From Actinomycetota bacterium (GTDB lineage Bacteria; Actinomycetota; Thermoleophilia; Gaiellales; Gaiellaceae), in NCBI GenBank assembly GCA_013812265.1, contig JACCTQ010000329.1, positions 1-9,112 on the forward strand: a stretch of 9,112 nt of DNA, written 5' to 3'. The number at the start of each line of letters is the position of its first letter. Position 1 is the first letter of the stretch. The translations under genes and the position numbers were made by a program. Shown one piece after another: positions 1 through 6,936 of this stretch. A model generated the notes under the pieces. That model worked only from the letters and a program-made list of their open reading frames with translations. It made no database searches and was not told where the DNA came from.

Positions 1-728
1 CGCGCGTTGTTGATGAAGTTTCCGAGACCGCCCTCGCCCCCCGCGACGCCGAAGACGAGCTCGGCGGCGATGATCGTACGCCAGCCGAATGCCCACGCCG
101 TGCGAAGCCCGGAGATCACGTGAGGTAGTGCGGCCGGAGCCAGGACGTCCGTCATCAGACGGCGTCCGGAAACCCCGATGTTCCGTGCCACCGCGATGAT
201 CGTCGAGTTCACCGTCTTGAAGCCGGTGCTCAAACTGATGGCGATCGGCCAGGTGACGGCATTCGCGATCACGAATACGAGCGCGCGGTCACTGAGGCCG
301 AACCAGAGGATGGCGAGCGGAAGAATGGCGACGCCCGGAAGGGGGTTGATGATCGCCGTCAGCAGGCTGAGAAGATCGTCTCCGATCTTGGAAACGGTCG
401 CAAACGCGGTCAGCAAGGCTGCAGCGAGGATTCCAAACCCCATGCCGAGGCCGAGAATCCTGAGGGTCGTCAAAGTCGTGCTCGCAAGCGTCCCGTCCTT
501 CCAGCCGTCGAAAAACGTGCGAGCGACGTCGCCGGGGCTCGCGAACTGCAGCGGGTTCACGTCCCTAAGACTGATGTACAGCTGCCAGATTCCAATCAGC
601 GCAGCAAGGAGCAGGCCGTAGCGGAGCCAGACGGGGAGGCGAGTCCAAAGCCCCCTGCGTACCCGTCGAGGGGGAGCCGTCACAGGCGCCGCCGCGACGA
701 CACCCGTCTGGCTAGATGAAGACCGCAT
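1..728 (-). CDS. ABC importer permease, SsuC/TauC (NitT/TauT) family, 3' end cut by window edge
   Basis: Inner-membrane permease of a nitrate/sulfonate/taurine-type ABC importer. 242 codons are visible; the C-terminus lies beyond base 1. After an Arg/Ala-rich N-terminal tail (residues 1-36), a first membrane segment covers about 37-54, followed by further hydrophobic stretches at about 91-110, 126-143 and 148-168. The cytoplasmic EAA-type loop that docks on the ATPase is at about 178-210, including LAPAALPHVISGLR. The family is usually 250-280 residues, so roughly 20-35 are missing. I chose ATG 728 because AGGAGGTG lies about 7 bases upstream, inside the end of the ATPase gene. This gives a 17-base overlap with the ATPase and implies translational coupling. 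GTG 683 is a weaker alternative. The substrate cannot be read from the permease. Confidence 0.9.
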   Translation of the reverse strand, partial: MRSSSSQTGVVAAAPVTAPPRRVRRGLWTRLPVWLRYGLLLAALIGIWQLYISLRDVNPLQFASPGDVARTFFDGWKDGTLASTTLTTLRILGLGMGFGILAAALLTAFATVSKIGDDLLSLLTAIINPLPGVAILPLAILWFGLSDRALVFVIANAVTWPIAISLSTGFKTVNSTIIAVARNIGVSGRRLMTDVLAPAALPHVISGLRTAWAFGWRTIIAAELVFGVAGGEGGLGNFINNA

Positions 729-1557
729 CTTCGTCCACCTCCTCTCCCTCGGCTGCGAGCAACCGCCTGAGATGCCGGCGCACCTCGGAGTATTGCGTCG
801 AGTCGGGCGGGCCCACCTCGCGTACGTCGACGATCTCCTGCACGCTCGACGGCGCGTTCGCGAGCACGACGACGCGATCCCCGACCACGAGCGCCTCGTC
901 GATGGAATGTGTCACGAAGACGACGGTCACCTGCGTCCGCGCGACGATGTCGTTCAATTCCCGTTGCAACCGCGCCCGCGTGAGCGCGTCGAGGCTTCCG
1001 AACGGCTCGTCCATGAGCAGGATCGCAGGCTTCAGCGCAAGCGCCCGGGCGATCGCAACGCGCTGCTTCATGCCACCCGAGAGCTGGTGCGGGAAGCGAT
1101 CGAGCGCGCCTCCGAGCCCGGTGAGCTCTAGGTGCTCGCGCGCACGCACGTCGGCATCGGCTCGGCCCGCGCCGTTCACGCGGAGTGGATACACGACGTT
1201 CCCGAGCACCGTCCGCCACGGGAAGAGCTGGTCGAATTCCTGAAAGACGACGGCTCGGTCGGGGCCGGGCTTGAGCGTGTCGCGGCCGGAGACACGGATG
1301 CTTCCGGCCGACGGGGCGATGTAGCCGGCGATCGCCTTGAGCAGGGTCGACTTCCCGCAGCCGGACGGGCCGATGAGCACGATCTTCTCGCGCGGCTCGA
1401 CCTCGAAGCTCACGTCGGCGACGGCGACGTTGAAATCACGTCGTCCCCAGTAGCCGAGTTGAACATGGTCGACGCTGAGTAGGGCTGGCTGCGCGGAGCG
1501 GCCGGCCAAAGGGTCGCCGGTGCCCTGGACGGCGTCCGTGCGCATCGACGGCATCAT
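712..1557 (-). CDS. ABC importer ATP-binding protein, SsuB/TauB (NitT/TauT) family
   Basis: Cytoplasmic ATPase that powers the adjacent permease; 281 residues. All motifs are intact: Walker A GPSGCGKST (63-71), Q-loop Q106 in FQEFDQLFPW (the FPW is typical of the nitrate/sulfonate/taurine group), signature LSGGMKQR (159-166), Walker B ILLMDEP (179-185), D-loop SLD (188-190) and H-loop His217. The first 25 or so residues are an extension before the usual beginning of the domain. ATG 1557 has GAGG a few bases upstream, but ATG 1554 and ATG 1545 are also possible starts. The 3' end carries the permease's ribosome binding site. The substrate is unknown because no binding protein is in the window. 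Confidence 0.93.
   Translation of the reverse strand: MMPSMRTDAVQGTGDPLAGRSAQPALLSVDHVQLGYWGRRDFNVAVADVSFEVEPREKIVLIGPSGCGKSTLLKAIAGYIAPSAGSIRVSGRDTLKPGPDRAVVFQEFDQLFPWRTVLGNVVYPLRVNGAGRADADVRAREHLELTGLGGALDRFPHQLSGGMKQRVAIARALALKPAILLMDEPFGSLDALTRARLQRELNDIVARTQVTVVFVTHSIDEALVVGDRVVVLANAPSSVQEIVDVREVGPPDSTQYSEVRRHLRRLLAAEGEEVDEDAVFI
726..743 (-). promoter_or_regulatory. Shine-Dalgarno and start of permease inside ATPase 3' end
   Basis: On the minus strand AGGAGGTG is followed about seven bases later by ATG at 728-726. The stop of the ATPase gene comes only at 714-712. This near-perfect site decides the permease start and indicates coupled translation of the two subunits. Confidence 0.7.
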
Positions 1558-1583
1558 CTCATCCTCGCGAAGGGCAACGAAGA

Positions 1584-1592
1584 CTTATAGCA
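1584..1592 (-). promoter_or_regulatory. Possible extended -10 promoter for the ABC importer genes
   Basis: The minus strand reads TGC followed directly by TATAAG, an extended -10 pattern, in a locally AT-richer patch of an otherwise GC-rich gap. It would start transcription about 20 bases before ATG 1557. No convincing -35 sits at 17 bases; a TTGACC lies too far upstream. If real, the importer is transcribed separately from the DyP gene. Inferred from sequence only. Confidence 0.35.
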
Positions 1593-1713
1593 GAGATAAG
1601 AAGGGCTGATGTTCGGCAGACGGGGCCGACGGGAGAGCGGGTCAACACCGCGTCTCGACCGAGATTCTCTACGGGTTCGCGAGCCGGACGGGCTGGGCGC
1701 GGATGCCGGACGA

Positions 1714-3168
1714 TCAGGCGCTCGTGCGGAGCCGCTCCGCGAGCGGGAACGATCGGTGCGCTCGCGGCGGTACGAGGAAGTTCTGCCTGTGCGTAGCTCG
1801 CAGGACGGAGTTGAAGCCCTGCTCTCGCGACCGCGGCTCGATGCCAAGCTCGCTCTTGCCGGAGAGCACTCCGTCCATCGCCCAGCGCATGCGGTGGAAC
1901 AGACCGGCCGTCGGCGCGAACGCGATGAAGTGGAGACCGGCGGCCGGCTCGGCAAGCTGGCCGTCGGCCTCCGGGCGCGCGCTCTGAAAGAAGGGATTGT
2001 CGAGCGTGTTGAAGTCCGCGCGCTGGATGAAGCTCGCTCCTCTCTTGCGAACAGCGCCGTAGTTGTCCACGACATTGCGGTCGAGCCGGCTCACGTGGTG
2101 CAGTGCCCCACTGTGCCCGACCGCCCCGAAGCGCTTGGCGTCGTCGCGCAGTTCCCGCTCAGACCGGAGCTGCGAGGCATCGTCCGGCAGCGTGAACATG
2201 CCCTCGCGGAGGCTGACGCCGGGCCGCGCCATCGAACGCGCCTGCTCGTCGAACGAAAACGTCGTCCACCAGCGGTGGACATCCTCGAAAAGGTGCGAGA
2301 GGTGCATGATCGTGCCACCGCGGAAGTATCCGTTCGGCCACTGGTCGGTGACGCCGACCAGGGTCTCGAAGTTCGTGATGCGATCCATGGCGATGGCACT
2401 TCGCTGCGTCGAGGTGAAGCCGAGGAAGAGCTGCGAGCCATCCGGGATCAGCTCTGCTCCCGCAATGCCGGCGGCGAGGGCCATCTGCTTCGGTAGTCCC
2501 GGGCCGCCGTCGAAACCGCCGCCCACGAAGCCTTTGCGGATGCTGGTGATCTCGAACAAGCCGCCGAGGGCGCCGAAGATGGCTTCGGCACCGGCGGCGA
2601 TGTGGTCCAGCGAGTCGCTTCGGAAGAGGAGCGCGACGTCGTTTTCCTCCAGTACGAGTGTCTCGTCGTCGCTGCGAAACCGTGGCGAGCGCTGGAGAAC
2701 GGGCGTCCGCTGCCCGCTCAATCTCGACGACTGGTCGTCGACCGGCAGGTAGTCGGGGAACTCGACACCGTTCGCGAGCCGCGGAACGAAGCGGCGAAAG
2801 TACGAGTCGCCCCACGCGGCCGCCACTCCCAGTCCCTGTGGTGTGGGCTGGAAACGGCGATCGAGCCGCTGCAAAGCACGCTCGAGCTCCGTCCGGGCGG
2901 CCAGCAAGGGCTTGGCCTTCGCTTCGACCAGGAGCTTCGCCGTCACGACCTGGTGGTGCAGCGGCGGAACGATTACCTCTACGCCGTTCCGCCTGATCAC
3001 CTCGAGGTTGCGAAGGAGGTGCTGCTCGCGCGGTCTGATCAGCGTTTTCGGTGCAAGCGCGGCGCGCGCCGGTGCGGCGGTGAACGAGTCGATCAACGAG
3101 TACAGCCCGGCGGCGCCGAGGGCACTGCGCAGCACGAATTGCCGGCGGTCGAGCCTGGACGCGTTCAT
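1714..3168 (-). CDS. Tat-exported DyP-type (dye-decolorizing) peroxidase-like heme protein
   Basis: Predicted heme peroxidase of the DyP fold, folded in the cytoplasm and exported by the Tat system; 484 residues. The N-terminus MNASRLDRRQFVLRS carries twin Arg8-Arg9 and a hydrophobic stretch, then ARA before a likely cleavage after Ala36. DyP landmarks appear in order: GxxDG as GGFDG (217-221, distal Asp220); a following SQLFLGF segment resembling the usual GEFxLGY; a candidate proximal heme ligand in LHHVSRL (His357 or His358); RKRGASF (374-380), whose Arg376 is 18 residues after His358, matching the His-to-Arg spacing of DyP enzymes; and GLHFIAF, the core strand usually read as GLxFIAY. The start at 3168 puts the Tat motif at the N-terminus; ATG 3219 is possible but would overlap the gene before it. 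That gene ends 10 bases upstream, suggesting one operon. Natural substrate unknown. It is a divergent member, so a structural homologue without peroxidase activity is possible. Confidence 0.75.
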   Translation of the reverse strand: MNASRLDRRQFVLRSALGAAGLYSLIDSFTAAPARAALAPKTLIRPREQHLLRNLEVIRRNGVEVIVPPLHHQVVTAKLLVEAKAKPLLAARTELERALQRLDRRFQPTPQGLGVAAAWGDSYFRRFVPRLANGVEFPDYLPVDDQSSRLSGQRTPVLQRSPRFRSDDETLVLEENDVALLFRSDSLDHIAAGAEAIFGALGGLFEITSIRKGFVGGGFDGGPGLPKQMALAAGIAGAELIPDGSQLFLGFTSTQRSAIAMDRITNFETLVGVTDQWPNGYFRGGTIMHLSHLFEDVHRWWTTFSFDEQARSMARPGVSLREGMFTLPDDASQLRSERELRDDAKRFGAVGHSGALHHVSRLDRNVVDNYGAVRKRGASFIQRADFNTLDNPFFQSARPEADGQLAEPAAGLHFIAFAPTAGLFHRMRWAMDGVLSGKSELGIEPRSREQGFNSVLRATHRQNFLVPPRAHRSFPLAERLRTSA

Positions 3169-3178
3169 TTCCGGCGCG

Positions 3179-3956
3179 CTACTGAATCCGCAGACCGAAC
3201 GATCTGCCGACGATGACATGTGCTTGGCGTACCTCGACCCGACCGGACAGGCGCCGGCCCTCCGTCCCGCGCGGGAGCACCCAGGCACACTGGGCTCTCG
3301 CAGAGCGCGAGATTCCGCGCTGAACGTGCCGAAGGACGCGTTCCGATCTTTGCCGTGCACTTCACACGCCCCGAAGCAAGAGCCGCGAGGTCGCTCGTCG
3401 AGAGCTGGAGGCCCACAGTGAAGCGCTTCCCGGCTGCCGGGCGGATCGGCGAGGCAACGAAACGGACGATGGCGAGACCCACGTAGGGCTCCTGCTTGAC
3501 GTCGTCGACGTTCCACTCCGCGACGAACGGGCCGGCCTCCGTGCCCGTTGCGTCCGAGACGAAGAACGTCGATGGCCCGGCGCCCGGGTAGTAGTACACG
3601 TCCGTCCCCGTCAGGTCGGAGTAGACCTTGGGCACCGTAAAGACCACGCTCCACGTGCTCCCGGGCGCCGCGGTGAACCCACCGCACGCGTATTCGTGCT
3701 TCCCCAGCACCGTGCACGTCGCGCCGTTCAGCTGGGCCCCGGTGACGATGAACGGGTCGGGCAACACCTGCCGAAAGGCTGCGATGGTCGTGTCTCCCTC
3801 GTTTTTGAACACGATCCGGACGCTCCCCTGGGTGTTCTGCCGAAGCACCCCACTGACCACGCCGGTCGCCCCGGCGGCGACCGCGAGAAGCCCACTCGCA
3901 AGCAGGCAGGTGAGCGCAACGAGCCCGATTCGGGACGCACGGCTAGGGGGATTCAT
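3179..3956 (-). pseudogene. Secreted two-domain protein with an apparent frameshift near 3338
   Basis: Function not recognised. The product starts MNPPSRASRIGLVALTCLLA, a classic signal peptide (likely cleaved near residues 28-32). Domain 1 (about 33-148) is beta-rich, with Cys81 and Cys91 able to form a disulfide. A second, Ig-like domain begins near 150 (VGLAIVRF, then PIRPAAGKRFTVGL) and reaches VKCTAKIGT (198-206). In this frame the tail then becomes Arg/Ser/Pro/Cys-rich and ends at 3165, unlike the rest. In the neighbouring frame, from about 3337, the sequence reads sensibly (AQCAWVLPRGTEGRRLSG, then VGRSFGLRIQ) and stops with TAG at 3181-3179. Dropping one base near 3338 joins the two into 258 residues. 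This is either a real lesion or a one-base sequence error. No clear ribosome binding site precedes ATG 3956; ATG 3989 and 4019 are alternatives. The corrected stop lies 10 bases before the DyP start, so the two probably share a transcript. Confidence 0.65.
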
Positions 3957-4300
3957 GACACGCTGGGAGAGGTGGGACACGAGCGCCATTTCGAGGTTTT
4001 TCGCTGCACTTAGCAGCATGGCAAGTCTAGCCAATCGGATCGCGCGCGCCCCCTGGCGCGAACCCGCACAGATTCCTCGGCGCGTCACGAGTTGCTTCTG
4101 GCCAACCACTGTGCGAGCATCGCTTCGAACCTCAGGAGGTTGTCCCGCCATTTCTACCGGTGCATCCCGCCGAGTGGATCGACCGACACGGAGGATCGCC
4201 GGCCGGCTCCGATCCGCTCCACCAAGGCAAGTCGAGCCCGCGAGCGTCGGCGCCTCGATGCTCAGGGCGGCCCGCGTCGTAACCGTCTGAAAGGAGACCC
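3957..4300. other. Divergent intergenic control region
   Basis: About 344 bases between the leftward secreted-protein/DyP unit and the rightward DUF1326 gene; both promoters should lie here. The minus-strand frame stays open to 4307, but its upstream part reads as Arg/Ala-rich low-quality protein, so I do not treat it as coding. It holds two short inverted repeats (a CGCGCC/GGCGCG hairpin at 4035-4050 and a pair at 4193-4215) and an isolated AGGAGG at 4134-4139 with no start codon placed to use it. TAGACT on the minus strand (4030-4025) is a weak -10 candidate. Confidence 0.5.
4193..4215. repeat. Short inverted repeat upstream of DUF1326
   Basis: GGATCG (4193-4198) and CGATCC (4210-4215) are perfect inverted copies flanking an 11-base spacer that contains the palindrome CCGGCCGG. 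It lies about 85 bases before ATG 4301, a place where a repressor could bind. Such short repeats arise by chance in DNA this rich in G and C. Confidence 0.3.
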
Positions 4301-4303
4301 ATG
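4290..4303 (+). promoter_or_regulatory. Shine-Dalgarno of the DUF1326 gene
   Basis: AAAGGAGA followed by ACCC and then ATG at 4301. Consensus quality and spacing settle the start of this gene. Confidence 0.7.
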
Positions 4304-4915
4304 TCAACGCAGAGCGCGACAGGCTGGAAGCTCAAGGGAACGCTCGTGATCGCTTGCAACTGCGATTACGGTTGTCCGTGCAACTTCAACGCGCTCCCGA
4401 CGCAGGGGGACTGCGAGGGCCAGTGGCTGTGGCACGTCGAGGACGGCAGCTTTGGTGACGTCCGCCTCGACGGCTTGAGCTGGACCGTGACCGCGGATTG
4501 GCCCGGAGCGATCCACGAAGGCGGGGGCAGGGCCGTCTGCTTCTACGACGAGCGTGCCGACGACGCGCAGCGCGAAGCGATCGAGGCGCTCGTGCGCGGC
4601 GACAACGGTGGGCCATGGGGGGTCTTCATCAACACCTACGAGCTCGAGGACGTACGCCCCGCTCCCTTCGACCTCCAGCTCGAGCAGTTCGCGACGAAGG
4701 TCAGGATCGGGGACTCGGTCGAGCTGGAGCTGGAGCCGATCAAGAATCCCGTCACAGGGGCCGAAGTCCACCCGGGCGCAGTGCTTCCCGAGGGGCTCGT
4801 CTGCAAGGAGATGTCCTTCGGAACATCGCGGACCTTCAGGGTCGACGACGGGATCTCGTACGACCACTCGGGCAAGTACACGGCCGTCGCGCCGTTCGAG
4901 TACGCCGCGACCTAG
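4301..4915 (+). CDS. DUF1326 family protein
   Basis: 204-residue protein of the uncharacterised DUF1326 family, whose biochemical role is not established. The hallmark is at the N-terminus: a WxLxG strand, then Cys19-x-Cys21-xxx-Cys25-Pro-Cys27-Asn-Phe and Cys38, a Cys cluster that looks suited to metal or thiol chemistry (inference). Later parts fit the family: a FYDERADDAQREAI helix with a conserved-looking GPWG segment, and a closing SGKYTAVAPFEY. There is no signal peptide or membrane segment, so it is probably cytoplasmic. The length is normal for the family. DUF1326 genes are often paired with a DUF2182 membrane protein; none is present here. The gene stands alone, with a strong ribosome binding site and 293 bases before the next gene. 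Confidence 0.9.
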   Translation: MSTQSATGWKLKGTLVIACNCDYGCPCNFNALPTQGDCEGQWLWHVEDGSFGDVRLDGLSWTVTADWPGAIHEGGGRAVCFYDERADDAQREAIEALVRGDNGGPWGVFINTYELEDVRPAPFDLQLEQFATKVRIGDSVELELEPIKNPVTGAEVHPGAVLPEGLVCKEMSFGTSRTFRVDDGISYDHSGKYTAVAPFEYAAT

Positions 4916-5208
4916 GCGCTCGCAGCCAAGACGTAGTCGGGCCTCGGCGTTTCCGCCGCCGAAGAAACCGTCGCCACTCAAAGAAGGGGCGATGATCGCG
5001 GCCGCTCCGAAGGTGGTTCTCTCCGCCTGCGCAGCTAGCCGCTGCGCCCTGTCGATGAAGGCCGCCGTCGCCTGGGTGAGCATCCGGGAGTCCGTGAACT
5101 CGTGCGAGGCGAGCGCGCCCGGTGCGCCGGCGAGCGAGGCCGCCTCCACCGCTTCGGGGATAGCTCGCCGCTAAGATCGAAAGACGGGCCGCCGGCCCGC
5201 AATTTCGC
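4916..5208. other. Intergenic stretch with only weak coding signals
   Basis: No recognised gene. A minus-strand frame from GTG 5149 toward 4937 reads as plausible soluble protein (TDSRMLTQATAAFIDRAQ, no Cys, mixed charge) but has no ribosome binding site and runs into the antisense of DUF1326 without stopping. A 60-residue plus-strand frame (4992-5174) has GAAGGGG before its ATG, but its Cys/Ser/Ala-rich composition is typical of an antisense reading. A modest hairpin (TCGGCG 4944-4949, CGCCGA 4957-4962) without a T-run follows DUF1326 and could be a weak terminator. Confidence 0.4.
5185..5199 (+). repeat. GC hairpin just before the exporter operon
   Basis: CGGGCC and GGCCCG form a perfect 6-bp stem around a 3-base GCC loop, ending 9 bases before ATG 5209. 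No Shine-Dalgarno is visible at that start, so this stem occupies the place where a ribosome would bind. It could be a repressor site or a translational control hairpin, or chance in GC-rich DNA. Confidence 0.35.
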
Positions 5209-6936
5209 ATGGGAAAACGCTTCGCAGTCCAGCTTCCGTTCGCCGACCCAGGCAAGCCCGACACCCGCTCACCGGCGCGCCTGCTCATCTGGGTCGGGCG
5301 GCACCAGCGCGCGACGCTCCTCGCGGGCATCTTCTTCGGCATCACCTGGATGGTCGCGCAAGCGCTGATGCCGTTTGCGATCGGCCGCTCCATCCAGAGC
5401 GGGATCGTCGATCACGACAACCGTGCGCTCGCGTTCTGGTCGCTGACGCTGCTAGGGCTGGGACTGATGCAGGCTTTCTGTGGCGTTATGCGCCACCGCT
5501 ACGCCGTCTTCAACTGGCTGCAGGCGTCGTTCCGGCTTGCACAGGTCGTCGCGCACCACGCGGCTCGCTCTGGTCCCTCGGTTCGCGCGCGTCTCTCGAC
5601 GGGCGAGGTCGTCGCCACGGTCTCGAACGACGCAATGCGGGCCGGTGGCGCCTTCGACATCACCGCGCGTCTCGCCGGCGCTCTCGTCGCGTACGTCGTC
5701 GTCGCGTTCATCCTGCTCTCGTCGTCGGTTCTGCTCGGCCTCCTCGTGCTGCTCGGCGTGCCCGTGCTCGTCCTTCTGCTCGGTCTGATCATCAAGCCGC
5801 TGCAGGCACGTCAGCGGGACCAGCGCGAGCAGGTCGGACAGCTAACCGCTCTCGGCGCCGACACCGCTGCCGGACTTCGGGTGTTGCGCGGGATTGGCGG
5901 CGAGCATGAGTTCTTCGGCCGCTACCGGCGGCGATCGCAGGAGGTTCGCCACGCGGGCGTACGGGTCGCACTCCCGCAGTCGACGCTCGATGCCGCACAG
6001 GTCTTCATCCCCGGCCTGTTCGTCGTGCTCGTCACCTGGCTCGGCGCGCGCTTTGCGCTCTCGGGAAAGATCGGCACCGGCGACCTCGTCGCGTTCTACG
6101 GCTACGCCGCGTTCCTCGTGATCCCGTTGCGCACGTCGGCGGAAGCCGTCGACAAGATCACGCGCTCACTGGTGGGTGCACGCCGGATGCTCGATGTGCT
6201 CGCGATCGAGCGCCCGATCACAGAGCCCGAGACGCCGGCCGCCGAGCCGCCGCCCGGCGTCCCGCTGATGGATCCCGCCTCGGGGCTCATCGTCGCGCCC
6301 GGCGACCTGACCTGCCTCGTGTCGGCGCTGCCGGAGGAGACCGGCGCGATCGCAGACCGACTCGGGCTCTTCGGCGAGGAGAATGGTGTCGTGCTCGGAG
6401 ACGTCCGACTCTCCGACCTCCCCGTTGACGTTGTGCGCCGCCGGATCGTCGTCAGCGAGTCCGACCCGGTGCTGTTCGCAGGCACGCTGCGTACCGAGCT
6501 CGACCCGTGGGGCCGCAGCGACGGAGACGAGGAGATCCTTGCCGCCGTCTCGGTCGCGAACGCCGAGGACATCCTCGACGCGCTCCCGGCCGGTCTCGAC
6601 GCGCCCGTCGAAGAGCGCGGCCGTTCGTTCTCCGGCGGCCAGCGCCAGCGGCTCGTGCTTGCGCGCTCGCTGCTCTCCGATGCGGAGGTGCTCGTGCTCG
6701 TCGAGCCGACCAGCGCCGTCGATGCTCATACTGAGGCTCGAATCGCCGATCTTCTTCGCCAGAGCCGAGCCGGGCGGACGACAGTGATCGTGACCACGAG
6801 CCCGCTCGTGCTCGACCGCGCTGACCGCGTCGTGCTGATCGACGGCAACCGAGTGGTTGCCGAGGGTACGCATCGCGAGCTCCTGAGCGCGCGACCCGAT
6901 TACCGCGAGATCGTCACCCGCGGGGAGGACGAATGA
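5209..6936 (+). CDS. ABC exporter half-transporter with degenerate nucleotide-binding domain (non-catalytic partner)
   Basis: 575-residue type-I ABC exporter subunit. The membrane domain covers about 25-330 with hydrophobic helices near 36-58, 75-95, 157-176, 177-197, 263-283 and 292-308. The ATPase half (about 345-575) is strikingly eroded. Where Walker A should be, after PGDLTCLV, it reads SALPEETGA (372-380), with no glycine-rich loop and no Lys. The Q-loop position is SES (416-418). Walker B is VLVLVEP (494-500), with Asp replaced by Val498, although Glu499 remains. The H-loop His is Thr530. In contrast the signature FSGGQRQR (474-481) and the D-loop region (TSAVD) are perfect. This subunit therefore cannot hold ATP in its own Walker site but can supply the signature for its partner, encoded by the next gene. 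The start at 5209 has no visible Shine-Dalgarno. Substrate unknown; drugs, lipids or peptides are usual for the superfamily. Confidence 0.9.
   Translation: MGKRFAVQLPFADPGKPDTRSPARLLIWVGRHQRATLLAGIFFGITWMVAQALMPFAIGRSIQSGIVDHDNRALAFWSLTLLGLGLMQAFCGVMRHRYAVFNWLQASFRLAQVVAHHAARSGPSVRARLSTGEVVATVSNDAMRAGGAFDITARLAGALVAYVVVAFILLSSSVLLGLLVLLGVPVLVLLLGLIIKPLQARQRDQREQVGQLTALGADTAAGLRVLRGIGGEHEFFGRYRRRSQEVRHAGVRVALPQSTLDAAQVFIPGLFVVLVTWLGARFALSGKIGTGDLVAFYGYAAFLVIPLRTSAEAVDKITRSLVGARRMLDVLAIERPITEPETPAAEPPPGVPLMDPASGLIVAPGDLTCLVSALPEETGAIADRLGLFGEENGVVLGDVRLSDLPVDVVRRRIVVSESDPVLFAGTLRTELDPWGRSDGDEEILAAVSVANAEDILDALPAGLDAPVEERGRSFSGGQRQRLVLARSLLSDAEVLVLVEPTSAVDAHTEARIADLLRQSRAGRTTVIVTTSPLVLDRADRVVLIDGNRVVAEGTHRELLSARPDYREIVTRGEDE

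Noticed and set aside
178..621. Plus-strand frame of 147 codons opposite the permease
   Set aside because: The minus strand encodes a clear membrane permease with an EAA-type loop; this is its shadow.
1609..2496. Plus-strand frame of 295 codons opposite the DyP gene
   Set aside because: Arg/Glu-rich with no recognisable domain; the minus strand carries Tat and DyP motifs.
3169..3717. N-terminal extension of the DyP frame up to 3717
   Set aside because: It overlaps the secreted-protein gene, reads as Arg/Gly-rich noise, and would bury the Tat signal in the middle of the protein.
4035..4050. CGCGCC/GGCGCG hairpin in the divergent region as a terminator
   Set aside because: No T-run follows on either strand and no gene ends there; likely chance in a CG-repeat patch.
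3990..4307. Upstream extension of the secreted-protein frame to 4307
   Set aside because: The signal peptide must be at the N-terminus; the extension lacks domain character and would overlap the DUF1326 start.
4304..4915. Long minus-strand open frame (281 codons with its extension to 5149) opposite DUF1326
   Set aside because: It mirrors a clearly recognised DUF1326 gene with a strong ribosome binding site; GC-rich genes routinely leave antisense frames open.
4992..5174. Plus-strand 60-residue frame with GAAGGGG before its ATG
   Set aside because: Unusual Cys/Ser/Ala-rich composition, typical of reading the wrong strand; the opposite frame looks more protein-like, so not called as a gene.
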